The notes under the pieces are model-generated. The model had not been told where the DNA came from. It saw nothing but the letters and a program-made list of their open reading frames with translations, and did no database searches. This document shows, piece after piece, positions 19,766 through 29,344 of a stretch of DNA of 64,000 nucleotides (the first letter of the stretch is position 1; the number at the start of each line of letters is the position of its first letter). The translations under genes were made by a program, and so were the position numbers. The stretch is from Cognatiyoonia sediminum (GTDB lineage: Bacteria > Pseudomonadota > Alphaproteobacteria > Rhodobacterales > Rhodobacteraceae), in the NCBI RefSeq assembly GCF_900129845.1, contig NZ_FQXB01000001.1, positions 1,302,001 through 1,366,000 on the forward strand, in the 5' to 3' direction.

Positions 19766-20860
19766 TTAACGTAACCTCATTCCGGAAGGGTCAAATTCGA
19801 TCACAACGTCTTTCCATTGGCCGTATTTGTCTGCCGGTAGCTCATATCCATTGCTCTGACACCGCAAAATCGCCCGTCGCGCACTCTCGAACGCTGCGCG
19901 CTGAGCTGCGTCGCTACCGCCACTGGCAGAAACCAACGTTGGGCCGCTCTCGACCTTACCGTCGCGTGACAATGAAAATGCGACCTCAACGGTCACATTT
20001 GCCGACGCAGCCCCTGTATCCACGACCCAACAGGCGTTGACCGCTACACGAAACGCATCCCGCTCTGATCCGGTCATCGGCGGCCCTTGCTCAATGGCCT
20101 CCCCCAGATCAATCCCGGCCAAAACATCTTCGACCTGCTGAGCTGTCGATGGTTGTGTCTCAGCAACCTCGGCCTCAGGCTCCGGTTCTGGTGTTGGACG
20201 GCGCGGTCTAGCCGCAGGCCGGATCGACGTTTCAGGTGCACCAGACACCTCCAAATTCTCAACTGATGTCGTCTGGGCACTATCCGGGGCAGACGTTGTT
20301 TCTTCCGGCTCCTCGGCCGGTGCTTCCTCCGTCGGTTCTTCGGGCCGAACAGCTGGCGTCGTATCAACTGAAACTGGTGCATCGGTTTGAGGTTGTGGAA
20401 CCTGAGATGGCGAAATCACCTGCGCAGGAGCTGCATTCGGCGTATCGGTCACTATCTCCTCGGAAATCTCCGGCTGTTCGACCAAATCAGGCGATGTGAT
20501 CTCTGGCACCTCATCCGTCACGTCAGCAACTGGCGCGGGTGGCTCCGGCGCTTCGGGCGGAGCGGTCTCTTCAACTGGCGGCTCCACCTCTTCTGGCAAA
20601 GGCGCAGGCTCTGGCGCCTCCACCTCAACCGGCGGCTCTGGAGCTTCTTCAATCGCAGGTGCCGCGGGAGCGATCGGCGTTTCCGTCTCTGGATCAGGCG
20701 TGGTCGCCCGTTGTAACGCAGCAAACTCCTCACCGGTCACAACGCTGACGTCAGCTATCTCAAAGGGCAGCGGTTCGCTTGCGAACCCCCACCCCAGAAC
20801 AAGCCAGACCACCAGCCCGACATGTCCTGCGCCAGAAATATAGGTTCCGGCCGATTGCAT
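19766..20860 (-). CDS. tolA: TolA, energy-transducing Tol protein
   Basis: Transmembrane protein that spans the periplasm between TolQR and TolB/Pal. 364 residues: an N-terminal membrane anchor (about 10-30), a long Pro/Glu/Ala-rich middle region (about 55-250) in place of the Lys/Ala-rich helix of enteric TolA, and a C-terminal globular domain (about 260-364) with a TonB-like fold signature. The middle region is low complexity and its codons are repetitive. Three bases separate it from tolR. Confidence 0.9.
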   Translation of the reverse strand: MQSAGTYISGAGHVGLVVWLVLGWGFASEPLPFEIADVSVVTGEEFAALQRATTPDPETETPIAPAAPAIEEAPEPPVEVEAPEPAPLPEEVEPPVEETAPPEAPEPPAPVADVTDEVPEITSPDLVEQPEISEEIVTDTPNAAPAQVISPSQVPQPQTDAPVSVDTTPAVRPEEPTEEAPAEEPEETTSAPDSAQTTSVENLEVSGAPETSIRPAARPRRPTPEPEPEAEVAETQPSTAQQVEDVLAGIDLGEAIEQGPPMTGSERDAFRVAVNACWVVDTGAASANVTVEVAFSLSRDGKVESGPTLVSASGGSDAAQRAAFESARRAILRCQSNGYELPADKYGQWKDVVIEFDPSGMRLR

Positions 20861-20863
20861 CGC

Positions 20864-21343
20864 CTACCCGTCCGACCCCGTAAACGTCGGCCCGCCGATG
20901 TCTGTCACCAAACCGATGTTGGAGAACCCAGCCGCGTTCAAAGCACCCATAACAGTGGCCACACGGTCCCAATCATTGGCCCCATCCGCCCGCAGGAAGA
21001 TCCGGTCGCTGTCCCGTTCTGCGGCAATAGCCGTCAAACGCGCTATCAGATCGCCATCGGAAATATCCGTCTCTTGAATGGCCAAAGATCCATCGGCCTT
21101 GATCGAAACCGTCAGCGGTTCTTCCTGATCCGTTGGCAAAGCGCTCGCCGCTGTTTCCGGCATGTTCACAGGAACACCCACGGTCAACAAAGGGGCGGCC
21201 ACCATAAAGATGATGAGCAACACCAACATGACATCCACGAAGGGCGTCACATTGATCTCTGACATCGGCTGCGTGCGCGTCGCGCTGCGGCGACGACGCC
21301 TGCCGCCCCCACCGCCCGATGATTTCATCACACCCGCGCCCAT
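20864..21343 (-). CDS. tolR: TolR, ExbD/TolR family protein
   Basis: Inner-membrane component of the Tol motor. 159 residues with a basic, Gly/Arg-rich N-terminus, the conserved motif INVTPFVDVMLVLLIIFMVA spanning the single membrane segment with its conserved aspartate, and a periplasmic domain. The start is 1 bp from the tolQ stop. An internal ATG (Met6) is an alternative start. Confidence 0.95.
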   Translation of the reverse strand: MGAGVMKSSGGGGGRRRRRSATRTQPMSEINVTPFVDVMLVLLIIFMVAAPLLTVGVPVNMPETAASALPTDQEEPLTVSIKADGSLAIQETDISDGDLIARLTAIAAERDSDRIFLRADGANDWDRVATVMGALNAAGFSNIGLVTDIGGPTFTGSDG

Positions 21344-21344
21344 G

Positions 21345-22016
21345 TCAGCTGTCCATCTGGCGGCTTAGAATGGTCGAAAACTCATCTGCAAACGCTTCAT
21401 AGCCTGCAATGATCCGGTCACTATCGGCAGAGAGCTTATTGTAGAAGACAACCGCTGGAATGGCCGCCAAAAGGCCAAGTCCAGTCGCCAACAAAGCCTC
21501 CGCAATACCAGGGGCCACAACAGCCAAATTCGTGTTCTGCTGTTCTGCAATTTCGATAAAGGCATTCATAATGCCCCAAACTGTCCCGAACAGCCCAACA
21601 AACGGTGCGGTAGAGCCAACAGTCGCTAGAACCGGCAGCCCTTTCTGCAAAAGCCCCGCTTCTTTCGCAATCGCCACATCCATCGACCGATCAATCCGCG
21701 AGTGTGCCCCCGCGATCAGCCCGCTTTCTCCATAGCTGCGATCCCATTCGGACATACCAGCGGCGAAAATCGTCTCCGACGCCCCGCGTGGGGTACTGCC
21801 AATCTGCCGATAAAGATCGTCCAAAGGCTCGCCGGACCAGAACGCCATGTCAAAGACCGCGGCCTCGCGCCGCGCTTTGCGATATTGTCGTGCCTTATCA
21901 ATGATCACCGCCCAGCACCAAAACGATGCAAAGATCAGCATGATCATAACGATTTTTACGGTGATCGTTGCGCGCGCAAAAAGCGCCCACAGTGTAAAGT
22001 CGGTTGCTGCTTCCAT
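21345..22016 (-). CDS. tolQ: TolQ, MotA/TolQ/ExbB proton channel family protein
   Basis: Proton-channel subunit that energises TolA. 223 residues with three membrane segments (about 18-40, 130-150, 165-190). The motif GLFGTVWGIMNAF and the following AEALLATGLGLLAAIPAV are family hallmarks. It is the first gene of the tolQRAB-pal-cpoB run; a 113-bp gap separates it from ybgC, where I see no clear promoter or terminator. Confidence 0.95.
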   Translation of the reverse strand: MEAATDFTLWALFARATITVKIVMIMLIFASFWCWAVIIDKARQYRKARREAAVFDMAFWSGEPLDDLYRQIGSTPRGASETIFAAGMSEWDRSYGESGLIAGAHSRIDRSMDVAIAKEAGLLQKGLPVLATVGSTAPFVGLFGTVWGIMNAFIEIAEQQNTNLAVVAPGIAEALLATGLGLLAAIPAVVFYNKLSADSDRIIAGYEAFADEFSTILSRQMDS

Positions 22017-22129
22017 GTGCCTGCTCTGCCTCTGGCCCGTATTTTGGGGCTCTATTGCACTCAGTTTAGCGCAGTTTCCGCAGAATTAAAATCAAAGAAG
22101 CAGTCACAAAACCGAAAGGGCGCGCCACG

Positions 22130-22519
22130 TCACCCCAATCTTGCGCGAAGTTCCGCTGGCAGTCGCGCCGGTTTTCCCTCGACGGTCATGCAAACAGCAG
22201 TCACTTTCGCACGAAAGATCGTCTTGCCATCCCGCTGAACATCCTGATCGAACACCCAACGTGTGGCGGAGGCTGCGTGATGTTCGGTCACAACCTCCAA
22301 TCGATCATCCAAACGCGCCGGTGCTTTGTAATCCGCCTCAACCCGAACAACGACAAAGACCAAACCGTCTTCATCTTTCATCTTGTTCTGGTTCAGCCCC
22401 ATCTCTTCCACAAGCTCGGAGCGCGCGCGTTCTATATACTTAAGATAGTTGGCATAATAGACGATCCCGCCCATGTCGGTGTCTTCATAGTAGACGCGAA
22501 CAGGGAGCCTATGAGTCAT
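22130..22519 (-). CDS. ybgC: Acyl-CoA thioesterase YbgC
   Basis: Hot-dog fold thioesterase of the Tol-Pal cluster. 129 residues. The active-site motif YYEDTDMGGIVYYANYLKY near residues 10-28 includes the catalytic aspartate. The start overlaps the upstream unknown gene by ATGA. In other proteobacteria YbgC acts on acyl-CoA or acyl-ACP and associates with phospholipid synthesis proteins at the inner membrane. Confidence 0.93.
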   Translation of the reverse strand: MTHRLPVRVYYEDTDMGGIVYYANYLKYIERARSELVEEMGLNQNKMKDEDGLVFVVVRVEADYKAPARLDDRLEVVTEHHAASATRWVFDQDVQRDGKTIFRAKVTAVCMTVEGKPARLPAELRARLG

Positions 22520-23151
22520 TGCCGCACCATCAGTCTTGCCGCCATCCGCAGCGCATGGCTCTTATCCTGCGCGACGGCTGGCAGTGTTGGATCATAAGCC
22601 GTTCGAATAATATCGGCGATTTCCGGCTTCAACACCGCCTTGTCCTCCACAATCCCCAGCGGTGAGGCATCCATAAACGCAGTGTCAGACCAAAGCAGAA
22701 TGGTCTGTGTCGCTTGGCTCAGCGCAATGGTATCGGCCGTGGCGTTTGCCATGTGTTCGTCCAAGCGTAAAAAGACAAAAGCCGCTTTGATTGCGCCATC
22801 TTCTTCAAACCGGAAAATCCGATATTGGTTCGCATCCGATTTGATCAGCCGCTTCACTAAAATCTGCAAATCCGGCACCAGCTTGTCGAGGTGCGGCACC
22901 GCCGCCAACTCATCCCAATCTTTGCAGAAAAAGATCATCAGATTCGATCCCAACTCCGGATCGGTTTCGGCCATCTTGTGATCTGCCAGAACCACAACCG
23001 CCTCCAACGCGGCTTTGAAGACCTCCAGGCTCGCCTCGTCCACCCCAAAGATCACAGGCGCAATCGGCCGTCCCCAGCGCGCGCAAAGATAAGTTCCGTC
23101 TTTGCGGGTAAAGTACTTCTCAATGTCTTCTTGGCTCAAGCTCATCGACAA
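22516..23151 (-). CDS. Conserved protein of unknown function in the ruv-tol cluster
   Basis: 211 residues with no motif I recognise. Acidic and apparently soluble: no signal peptide or clear membrane segment; hydrophobic stretches such as AALEAVVVLADHKMAE and NLMIFFCKDWDEL look like an alpha/beta core. It lies 11 bp after ruvB and overlaps ybgC by ATGA, so it is translated with the cluster. Codon use resembles its neighbours. I assign no function. Confidence 0.75.
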   Translation of the reverse strand: MSMSLSQEDIEKYFTRKDGTYLCARWGRPIAPVIFGVDEASLEVFKAALEAVVVLADHKMAETDPELGSNLMIFFCKDWDELAAVPHLDKLVPDLQILVKRLIKSDANQYRIFRFEEDGAIKAAFVFLRLDEHMANATADTIALSQATQTILLWSDTAFMDASPLGIVEDKAVLKPEIADIIRTAYDPTLPAVAQDKSHALRMAARLMVRQ

Positions 23152-23162
23152 GGCACCTTGGT

Positions 23163-24188
23163 TTATCCGAACAGATCGCTCTGCCCTTTAGGCGCGTCCA
23201 GACCTAAATGGGTCCAAGCCGCCTGAGCTAGCATCCGCCCGCGCGGTGTGCGCTGGATCAAGCCCTTTTGCAACAGATAAGGCTCAATCACCTCTTCCAA
23301 AGCATCTCGGCTTTCCGACAACGCCGCGGACATGGTTTCAACCCCAACCGGTCCGCCACCATAGCTTTCTGCAATCAAACGCAGATACCGCCTGTCCGCG
23401 CTATCAAGGCCCAAATGATCAACGCCAAGCCGTGTCAATGCTCGATCCGCGATCGCCTGCGTCACACGCCCGTCGCCTTCAACAACCGCAAAATCCACAA
23501 CGCGGCGCAACAAACGGCCTGCGATCCGAGGCGTACCCCGCGCCCGCTTCGCAATCTCCAGCGCGCCTGCGTCGTCAGCTGGCGCCCCCATCAATCGCGC
23601 GCCTCGTGTCACGATCTCGTGCAACTCATCGACCGTATAAAACTCCAACCTTGTCGGAATTCCAAATCGATCCCGCAATGGCGTCGTCAACAAACCCAAG
23701 CGGGTTGTCGCCCCAACAAGCGTAAAGGGCTGCAATTCAATCCGCACCGTGCGTGCCGCCGGCCCTTCGCCAATAACCAAATCCAGCTCAAAGTCCTCAA
23801 GCGCCGGATAGAGCACCTCTTCCACAGCAGGATTCAGCCGATGGATTTCGTCAATAAACAGAACATCCCGCGCCTCGAGATTGGTTAAGATCGCCGCCAA
23901 ATCCCCCGCCTTCGCCAGAACAGGGCCAGAGGTCATGCGGAAATTCACGCCCAACTCCCGCGCCATGATCTGCGCGAGCGTTGTCTTGCCCAACCCGGGC
24001 GGCCCGTGAAACAGCGCATGATCCATCGCTTCGCCGCGTTTCTTGGCGCTTTCGATAAACACCTTCAGGTTCGCACGTGCATCTTTCTGCCCGATGAATT
24101 CATCCAAGGACTGCGGCCGCAAGGCGCGATCAGCATCTTCTGGTTGCCGCTCAGGCCGCAAGGTTGGGTCAGGTTCAGACATATCCAT
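23163..24188 (-). CDS. ruvB: Holliday junction branch migration ATPase RuvB
   Basis: AAA+ motor of the RuvABC resolvasome. 341 residues. Walker A GPPGLGKT (62-69), the [14 protein letters not shown]-terminal motif, Walker [10 protein letters not shown], the sensor region [18 protein letters not shown], and a C-terminal winged helix with TPRGR. Three bases after ruvA on the same strand. Confidence 0.97.
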   Translation of the reverse strand: MDMSEPDPTLRPERQPEDADRALRPQSLDEFIGQKDARANLKVFIESAKKRGEAMDHALFHGPPGLGKTTLAQIMARELGVNFRMTSGPVLAKAGDLAAILTNLEARDVLFIDEIHRLNPAVEEVLYPALEDFELDLVIGEGPAARTVRIELQPFTLVGATTRLGLLTTPLRDRFGIPTRLEFYTVDELHEIVTRGARLMGAPADDAGALEIAKRARGTPRIAGRLLRRVVDFAVVEGDGRVTQAIADRALTRLGVDHLGLDSADRRYLRLIAESYGGGPVGVETMSAALSESRDALEEVIEPYLLQKGLIQRTPRGRMLAQAAWTHLGLDAPKGQSDLFG

Positions 24189-24191
24189 GCC

Positions 24192-24845
24192 TTACCCCTT
24201 TGGCGCCAACAGCTTCAAGGACGCTCGGATCAATGTCGAGGTATCTGCATCCGGATCAGCACCTACGGACTCGGCGACTGCGCTCGCTGCTTCACCGGGC
24301 GCATAGCCAAGGTTGCCCAAGGCCGACAATGCCTCTGCCTGCGCAGGGTTTGCCATTGGCGCAGTAGGAGCCGCCACTGGTTCGATGACCTCCACCACTT
24401 CATCGCCTGATGCCTGCGCCACGGTTCCGCCCATGGCCATCACACCAGGCGCTTTGTCCTTCAGCTCTATTGCGACGCGCTGCGCCGTCTTAGGCCCCAC
24501 ACCTTTGGCCTTTGCAATCGCGTTCCAGTCACCCAAGGCAATCGCGCGACTGACCCCATCAGCGCCAATCGTTCCCAAAATCGCCATCGATGCCTTCGCG
24601 CCAATCCCTTGAACCGACATCAACAAGCGATGCCATTCTTTCTCCACCAAAGTGGTAAATCCGAACAGCTGCAAATTATCTTCGCGCACCAACAAGTCGG
24701 TATACAGCGCCACCGCCTCCCCATTTGACGGCAGCGACGCCATCACACGGTTAGAGACATAGACAAGATACCCGACCCCGCGCACATCGATCAGCACATG
24801 GTCTTCTGCGCGATACTCCAAGCGACCCGATATTTTCCCAATCAT
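24192..24845 (-). CDS. ruvA: Holliday junction DNA-binding protein RuvA
   Basis: Tetrameric protein that binds four-way junctions and loads RuvB. 217 residues from ATG 24845 ([11 protein letters not shown]), which overlaps the ruvC stop by ATGA; a longer upstream frame is not RuvA-like. OB-fold N-terminus, helix-hairpin-helix motifs ([13 protein letters not shown] and [12 protein letters not shown]-like), a flexible Ala/Pro-rich linker, and a C-terminal domain III that contacts RuvB. Confidence 0.96.
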   Translation of the reverse strand: MIGKISGRLEYRAEDHVLIDVRGVGYLVYVSNRVMASLPSNGEAVALYTDLLVREDNLQLFGFTTLVEKEWHRLLMSVQGIGAKASMAILGTIGADGVSRAIALGDWNAIAKAKGVGPKTAQRVAIELKDKAPGVMAMGGTVAQASGDEVVEVIEPVAAPTAPMANPAQAEALSALGNLGYAPGEAASAVAESVGADPDADTSTLIRASLKLLAPKG

Positions 24846-25348
24846 GCGCTGGCCTTTGCGAGAGCTTGATCGAGCCGCCCCGCCGATTGCGCGTGATGCG
24901 CATGGCAAATCGCGATTGCCAAAGCGTCAGCCGCGTCAGGGCCCAACAACTTCACGCCCGGAAGCTGAAGTTTCACCATATGCTCAATCTGCGTTTTTTC
25001 AGCATGTCCCACGCCGACAACCGCCTTTTTGACAGAGTTCGGAGCATATTCACCAATTCTGATCCCTGCTTGTGCCAGGGAAAGCAATGCAACACCGCGC
25101 GCTTGCCCGAGTTTCAATGTGCCAGCGCCGTCCTTATTCACAAATGTCTGCTCAACCGCGGCCGTGTCGGGCTCATACCGCGCAACAACGTCCGTAAGCG
25201 CCTCATGCAAAGCCAAAAGCCGATCTGCGAGAGCCACACCAACCCCGTGGCACACGCCATTCGCGACATGCGCGATTCGGCTGCCAGAGACGTCAATCAC
25301 ACCCCAACCCATGTTCCGCAAACCGGGATCAATTCCCAAAACGCGCAT
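24842..25348 (-). CDS. ruvC: Crossover junction endodeoxyribonuclease RuvC
   Basis: Resolves Holliday junctions by paired nicking. 168 residues from the ATG at 25348 ([15 protein letters not shown]); longer frames upstream are not family-like. Acidic active-site residues are visible: Asp7 in GIDPG, the Glu of [10 protein letters not shown], and the aspartates of [11 protein letters not shown]. It is the first gene of the ruvCAB operon; its promoter should lie in the 295-bp divergent gap shared with the DUF1127 gene. Confidence 0.96.
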   Translation of the reverse strand: MRVLGIDPGLRNMGWGVIDVSGSRIAHVANGVCHGVGVALADRLLALHEALTDVVARYEPDTAAVEQTFVNKDGAGTLKLGQARGVALLSLAQAGIRIGEYAPNSVKKAVVGVGHAEKTQIEHMVKLQLPGVKLLGPDAADALAIAICHAHHAQSAGRLDQALAKASA

Positions 25349-25534
25349 CCGCGCCCCCTGCTCGTATGTTTTGTTGATCAAGCGGTAGCACAAAACGCGA
25401 ACAAAATCCAAGCGCGTTGACGCAAATACAGTCCAAAACCCAAAAATAACGCCAAATTTCGACGCGAAAAATCCTATAAACGACAAAACCTTATCGCGTT
25501 CACCGCCTATTAATGAGGCATTCTGAAAACGCAT

Positions 25535-25633
25535 ATGAGTCATGTCAAAACAGCATTGGTCATTCCCCATCCACAGGCATACATGCGCCTTACAGACGAA
25601 CAAATGCTGCAAGACAGCACAAACAAAACATAG
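25535..25633 (+). CDS. Possible 32-codon upstream ORF before the DUF1127 gene
   Basis: An ATG at 25535 opens a 32-codon frame (beginning [10 protein letters not shown]) that ends at TAG 25631-25633, inside the ribosome-binding region of the DUF1127 gene and in a different frame from the 25542 start. No good Shine-Dalgarno precedes it. It could be an upstream regulatory ORF or chance; nothing in the peptide is recognisable. Confidence 0.22.
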   Translation: MSHVKTALVIPHPQAYMRLTDEQMLQDSTNKT

Positions 25634-25643
25634 GAGTAAGGCA

Positions 25644-25850
25644 ATGGCTGCTTTTGATACCAACCGTACCGTTAACGTAATGTCCGCTGGCCGCGTAACG
25701 CGCGCTGTTGCTGACGCTTTTGGATCCGTTATCGCATGGAACGACGCACGCGTGACACGTAATGCGCTGAACAAACTGTCCGCTCGCGAATTGGAAGACA
25801 TCGGTTTGGTCCGCGGTGACATCGACAACATCGCAAACCGTCGTTTCTGA
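25644..25850 (+). CDS. DUF1127 small basic protein
   Basis: 68 residues from the ATG at 25644, preceded by AGGAG at 7-nt spacing; the longer in-frame start at 25542 adds a tail unlike the family. The conserved DUF1127 core is at the C-terminus: [30 protein letters not shown]. Characterised alphaproteobacterial DUF1127 proteins are small RNA-binding or stress-related factors. It is monocistronic, followed after 18 bp by a strong terminator whose loop holds CCTCCC. Confidence 0.9.
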   Translation: MAAFDTNRTVNVMSAGRVTRAVADAFGSVIAWNDARVTRNALNKLSARELEDIGLVRGDIDNIANRRF

Positions 25851-25868
25851 TCAAAACATATTAGCTCC

Positions 25869-25904
25869 AAAGGCCGCGCTATCCTCCCAGGCGCGGCCTT
25901 TTTT
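25869..25904 (+). terminator. Strong terminator after the DUF1127 gene with CCTCCC loop
   Basis: Perfect 11-bp stem AAAGGCCGCGC (25869-25879) / GCGCGGCCTTT (25891-25901) followed by a run of Ts to 25904. The 11-nt loop contains CCTCCC (25883-25888), complementary to a Shine-Dalgarno sequence. Confidence 0.92.
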
Positions 25905-25909
25905 GTATC

Positions 25910-25942
25910 CAAAAACAAAAAAGCGCGCCGAAAGCGCGCTTT
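25910..25942 (-). terminator. Terminator of the minus-strand gene at 25964
   Basis: Stem AAAGCGCGC (25920-25928) / GCGCGCTTT (25934-25942), 9 bp with loop CGAAA. On the minus strand it is followed by a T-rich run (TTTTTTGTTTTTGG). It faces the DUF1127 terminator, so the two convergent genes are insulated from each other. Confidence 0.85.
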
Positions 25943-25963
25943 CCTCAGTATGTCTTGCAGATC

Positions 25964-26308
25964 TTAGAGACCGACGGCGTTCAAAAACTGCGCTACGGCC
26001 AGTGTCGCAAGATCAGGCTGCATCACCCAAGCGCCCGCTTGCTCTGCAATCGAACCGCTCGCCAACTGACCGACACGGTCTGCATATGTTGCACTTCCCA
26101 ATGACGCGTAGATGAACCCTTTGAACAGGATCGCCGCACCTAGAAGAAGGACTAAACCACGCAGTGGGAATTTCGGATTGTAGACACGTGGACGTGCTAC
26201 AATCAGGCCATCCGCACGCATCACATGGGTCGCGCCATTTGACATACGCTGATGCTCTCGCACGATCCGTCGAAGACGCTTTTGAAATGGTACTTGTGCA
26301 GTCGTCAT
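25964..26308 (-). CDS. Small membrane protein of unknown function
   Basis: 114 residues with a basic N-terminal half (QKRLRRIVREHQRM), one clear membrane segment (about 48-68), and a weakly hydrophobic tail ending in FLNAVGL. I recognise no family. Preceded by a 98-bp AT-rich gap that carries an inverted repeat CATATT-N8-AATATG (26344-26363), a possible regulatory site. It has its own terminator, so it appears monocistronic. Confidence 0.7.
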   Translation of the reverse strand: MTTAQVPFQKRLRRIVREHQRMSNGATHVMRADGLIVARPRVYNPKFPLRGLVLLLGAAILFKGFIYASLGSATYADRVGQLASGSIAEQAGAWVMQPDLATLAVAQFLNAVGL

Positions 26309-26406
26309 GACCTACTCCAATCCTTCCCCCAAAATTCGCCTTACATATTCCAAATCAAATATGGCGAGATTGCGGCAGACGGAAAAAATGAAGCAATTTT
26401 GCCTTT

Positions 26407-27282
26407 TTAACTGCTTAATTTACAAAGCGTTAACGTCGTCCAGTCAACAATACTGTCTCGCTGAATAACATTGAACCCGTTCCGTGTATAAACGTCTGCC
26501 ACTTCGTCGGCTTGCTCGTTCAGAATTCCGGAGAGAATCACGTAACCATTGTCCGCGGTCGCGTTACAAATTGACGGCGCGAGCAGGATTAGTGGACCTT
26601 TGAGGATGTTGGCAAAGACAAGATCAAACGGCGCGGCAGCTTTCAGATCGTCATCGTCCAATCCAACAGCAACCTTAGTGACAATCCGGTCGGCCAAGTC
26701 ATTTGCCTCTGCATTGGCATCCGCCACATCGATGGCCACAGGGTCGATGTCGCTGGCCAGAACTTTGTTGGGCGAAACATGTGCCGCCGCCATCGCCAAA
26801 ACAGCCGTTCCGCATCCAACATCAATCGTGTTTTGCGGCACGAACCCATCTTCGATCAGCCTGTCGAACGCCAATAGGCACCCAAGCGTCGTTCCATGGT
26901 GCCCCGTGCCAAAGGCCATGGCCGCTTCGATCAGCAGCGGGATTGATCCGTCAGGCACTTTGTCGGCGTCATGGCTGCCATAGACAAAGAACCGGCCAGC
27001 CTCGACCGGCGCGAGTTCGCGTCTGACTTTCGCGACCCAATCCTGATCCGGCACTTCGGATACAACAAACGGCTTGGCCTCATGCATGGTGGCTAGAATG
27101 GCCAATCCCGCCTGATCCGGTTCCTCCGTAAAATAGGCCCCGACCTCCCAAATGCCGGAATCGTCCTCTACCTCAAAAACGCCGACACCTGTTGGCTCCG
27201 GCATGAGCGCTTCTAAGGCCTCGCCCAGCGCATTCGCTCGGTCGGCCCCTTCCAATGTGGTCAAAGCGGTAAATGTCGGCAT
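26407..27282 (-). CDS. prmA: Ribosomal protein L11 methyltransferase
   Basis: SAM-dependent methyltransferase that modifies ribosomal protein L11. 291 residues from the ATG at 27282 (MPTFTAL), chosen because AAAGGG lies 8 nt upstream; a longer frame from 27366 has an atypical basic tail. SAM-binding motif DVGCGTAVLAMAAAH in the middle, preceded by AMAFGTGHHGTT and followed by an NILKGPL-type motif IV. Downstream of msrA on the same strand. Confidence 0.9.
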   Translation of the reverse strand: MPTFTALTTLEGADRANALGEALEALMPEPTGVGVFEVEDDSGIWEVGAYFTEEPDQAGLAILATMHEAKPFVVSEVPDQDWVAKVRRELAPVEAGRFFVYGSHDADKVPDGSIPLLIEAAMAFGTGHHGTTLGCLLAFDRLIEDGFVPQNTIDVGCGTAVLAMAAAHVSPNKVLASDIDPVAIDVADANAEANDLADRIVTKVAVGLDDDDLKAAAPFDLVFANILKGPLILLAPSICNATADNGYVILSGILNEQADEVADVYTRNGFNVIQRDSIVDWTTLTLCKLSS

Positions 27283-27349
27283 GGCTGCGGCCCTTTCGAA
27301 AGTTCCCCTTCGGTTAGACCGCCGCCACAAAAAGTGCAATCGAGTGTGA

Positions 27350-28000
27350 CTAAACACCAACCCCAATCGGGCAAGTCACGCCAGTTCCACCAATCCCGCA
27401 ATATCCATTCGGGTTCTTCGCCAAATATTGCTGGTGGTAATCTTCTGCGAAATAGAACGTAGGCGCGTCGATGATCTCTGTCGTGATCATCCCGTAACCG
27501 GCTGCAGACAGTTTCGGCGCAAAAGCCGCCTTTGACGCCTCGGCCGCTTTCGCTTGCGCGTCAGAATAGGTGTAGATGCCCGACCGATACTGCGTCCCAC
27601 GATCATTGCCTTGGCGCATCCCTTGGGTCGGATCGTGCCCTTCCCAAAACACACGCAACAGATCGTCGTAAGAAATCACATCAGGGTCGTAGACCACCCG
27701 CACAACTTCATTGTGCCCAGTCTTGCCAGAACACACTTCTTCATACGTTGCGTTCGGCGTATAGCCGCCAGCATATCCCACCATCGTGGAATAAACGCCG
27801 TTCAACTTCCAAAACATCCGCTCAACGCCCCAGAAGCAGCCCATACCGAACATGGCTTCTTCCATGCCGTCAGGCACGTCCGCGTTCAATGGGCGGCCAT
27901 AGACAAAATGCGTATCTGCCGTCGGGATCGCCATCTCGCGACCGACCAACGCGTCACCTGCTGAGACCATTTCCGATTTCGCTTTGGACATGAAAAACAT
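27350..28000 (-). CDS. msrA: Peptide-methionine (S)-S-oxide reductase
   Basis: Repairs methionine-S-sulfoxide in proteins. 216 residues. Catalytic Cys55 lies in [11 protein letters not shown]. The conserved GYAGG and the [19 protein letters not shown] region are present, and resolving cysteines lie near the C-terminus ([15 protein letters not shown]). The ATG is preceded by GGAGG at 5-nt spacing. No signal peptide, so cytosolic. Confidence 0.96.
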   Translation of the reverse strand: MFFMSKAKSEMVSAGDALVGREMAIPTADTHFVYGRPLNADVPDGMEEAMFGMGCFWGVERMFWKLNGVYSTMVGYAGGYTPNATYEEVCSGKTGHNEVVRVVYDPDVISYDDLLRVFWEGHDPTQGMRQGNDRGTQYRSGIYTYSDAQAKAAEASKAAFAPKLSAAGYGMITTEIIDAPTFYFAEDYHQQYLAKNPNGYCGIGGTGVTCPIGVGV

Positions 28001-28052
28001 GGCATCCTCCGTTTTGGTTCTCTGCAGATATAGGAGGTCTGACCGCGCTTAT

Positions 28053-29282
28053 CTACTCTGCCGGTGCCGCAACTTTTTGTGAGAATATTGTTTCATTCCC
28101 ACGAGACGGATGCCGCGGGATCAACAGTGCCAAAAGGAACGATGTCGCAGCCATTGATGCGGCTAGGATGAATACCGCTTGAGGGGACACCAACCAAAGG
28201 TATCCCAAACCTGCTGGCAAGAAGACCGCAGCAATATGGTTGATCGTAAAGGCAACCGCTGCTGTTGGGGCAATATCGCCAGGGTCCGCGATTTTCTGAA
28301 AGTAGGTCTTCAACGCCAGCGCCAACGCAAAGAAGATATGATCTAGGATATAGAGGCCTGCGGCGACCAACACACCCCACCCGAAATAGTAGACGCCGCC
28401 GTAAGCCAAAAAGACGCAGACCAAGCCGAAATACTCAAACAACAACGCACGCCGTTCTCCGAAGACAGCCACGACGCGTCCCATCAAGGGTGCGGCAACA
28501 ATCGTAAAGATAAGATTGATCAGATAAAGCTGCGTGATCTCATGCACTTCAAAGCCAAAGCGCTCGACCATCATAAAGCCAGCGAAAACGACAAAGATCT
28601 GCCGACGCGCTCCCGCCATGAATTGCAACAAATAATAGAGCCAATAGCGCTTTCTCAGAACCAACTCTTTCCGCTGTGGATGCTCTGCCTCAAACTGCGG
28701 AATGAAGAAGTACATATAGACAGCGATCAGAGCCGTCGCTCCCCCACCCATCCAATAGACGAAGCGGTAGGACAGGTCGTATCTTTCCCACGTCAAAACG
28801 ATCAAGACGTAGGCGATCAGCGTCGCGCCCGATCCAACTGCCATGAGCCAACCTAAGGTTTGCGGGGCTTTCTCTTTCTTAATCCACTGCAGCTGCAAGG
28901 ATTGGTTCACCGTCTCGTAATAATGGAACCCGATAGAAGACAGCATCGTTAGCGTTAAGATACCTGCCATCGAAGGGAAATAGGACGTCAGCGCCGTCGC
29001 GATCCCCAGTACGAACAGCGACACCACGCCAAGTACCTGTTCTCGCATAAACATCAGGATGGCGATGACGCCAATCGCTAAGAACCCCGGTATCTCTCGA
29101 ACCGTATGCAACCACCCAATGTCTGACCCATCAAAATTTGCAACTTCGATCACGAAGTTATTGAGCAAAGCGGACCATGTATTGAACGCAATCGGCATTC
29201 CGATCGCACCTAGGATCAGGAATGTAATCGGGCGGCGCCAAATCGGATAGGCACCGGCATCTGAAAGGCGAAGGATTTTCAT
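28053..29282 (-). CDS. Major facilitator superfamily transporter
   Basis: Polytopic carrier of 409 residues with about twelve membrane segments. The cytoplasmic loop between segments 2 and 3 holds an MFS-like motif, FMREQV. I cannot name the substrate. It lies between msrA and the cupin gene on the same strand, separated by 52 and 62 bp, so co-transcription is possible; a link to the cupin or DHDPS-like enzyme would be inference only. Confidence 0.8.
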   Translation of the reverse strand: MKILRLSDAGAYPIWRRPITFLILGAIGMPIAFNTWSALLNNFVIEVANFDGSDIGWLHTVREIPGFLAIGVIAILMFMREQVLGVVSLFVLGIATALTSYFPSMAGILTLTMLSSIGFHYYETVNQSLQLQWIKKEKAPQTLGWLMAVGSGATLIAYVLIVLTWERYDLSYRFVYWMGGGATALIAVYMYFFIPQFEAEHPQRKELVLRKRYWLYYLLQFMAGARRQIFVVFAGFMMVERFGFEVHEITQLYLINLIFTIVAAPLMGRVVAVFGERRALLFEYFGLVCVFLAYGGVYYFGWGVLVAAGLYILDHIFFALALALKTYFQKIADPGDIAPTAAVAFTINHIAAVFLPAGLGYLWLVSPQAVFILAASMAATSFLLALLIPRHPSRGNETIFSQKVAAPAE

Positions 29283-29344
29283 ACGACCCGCTTACGCCTC
29301 TCCTTCCAAAGAAGCGAGAGGCAATCGCGCACTGCAGATTTGCG

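Noticed and set aside
25542-25643. Longer start for the DUF1127 gene
   Set aside because: The 34 extra residues are not family-like and the AGGAG site points to ATG 25644.
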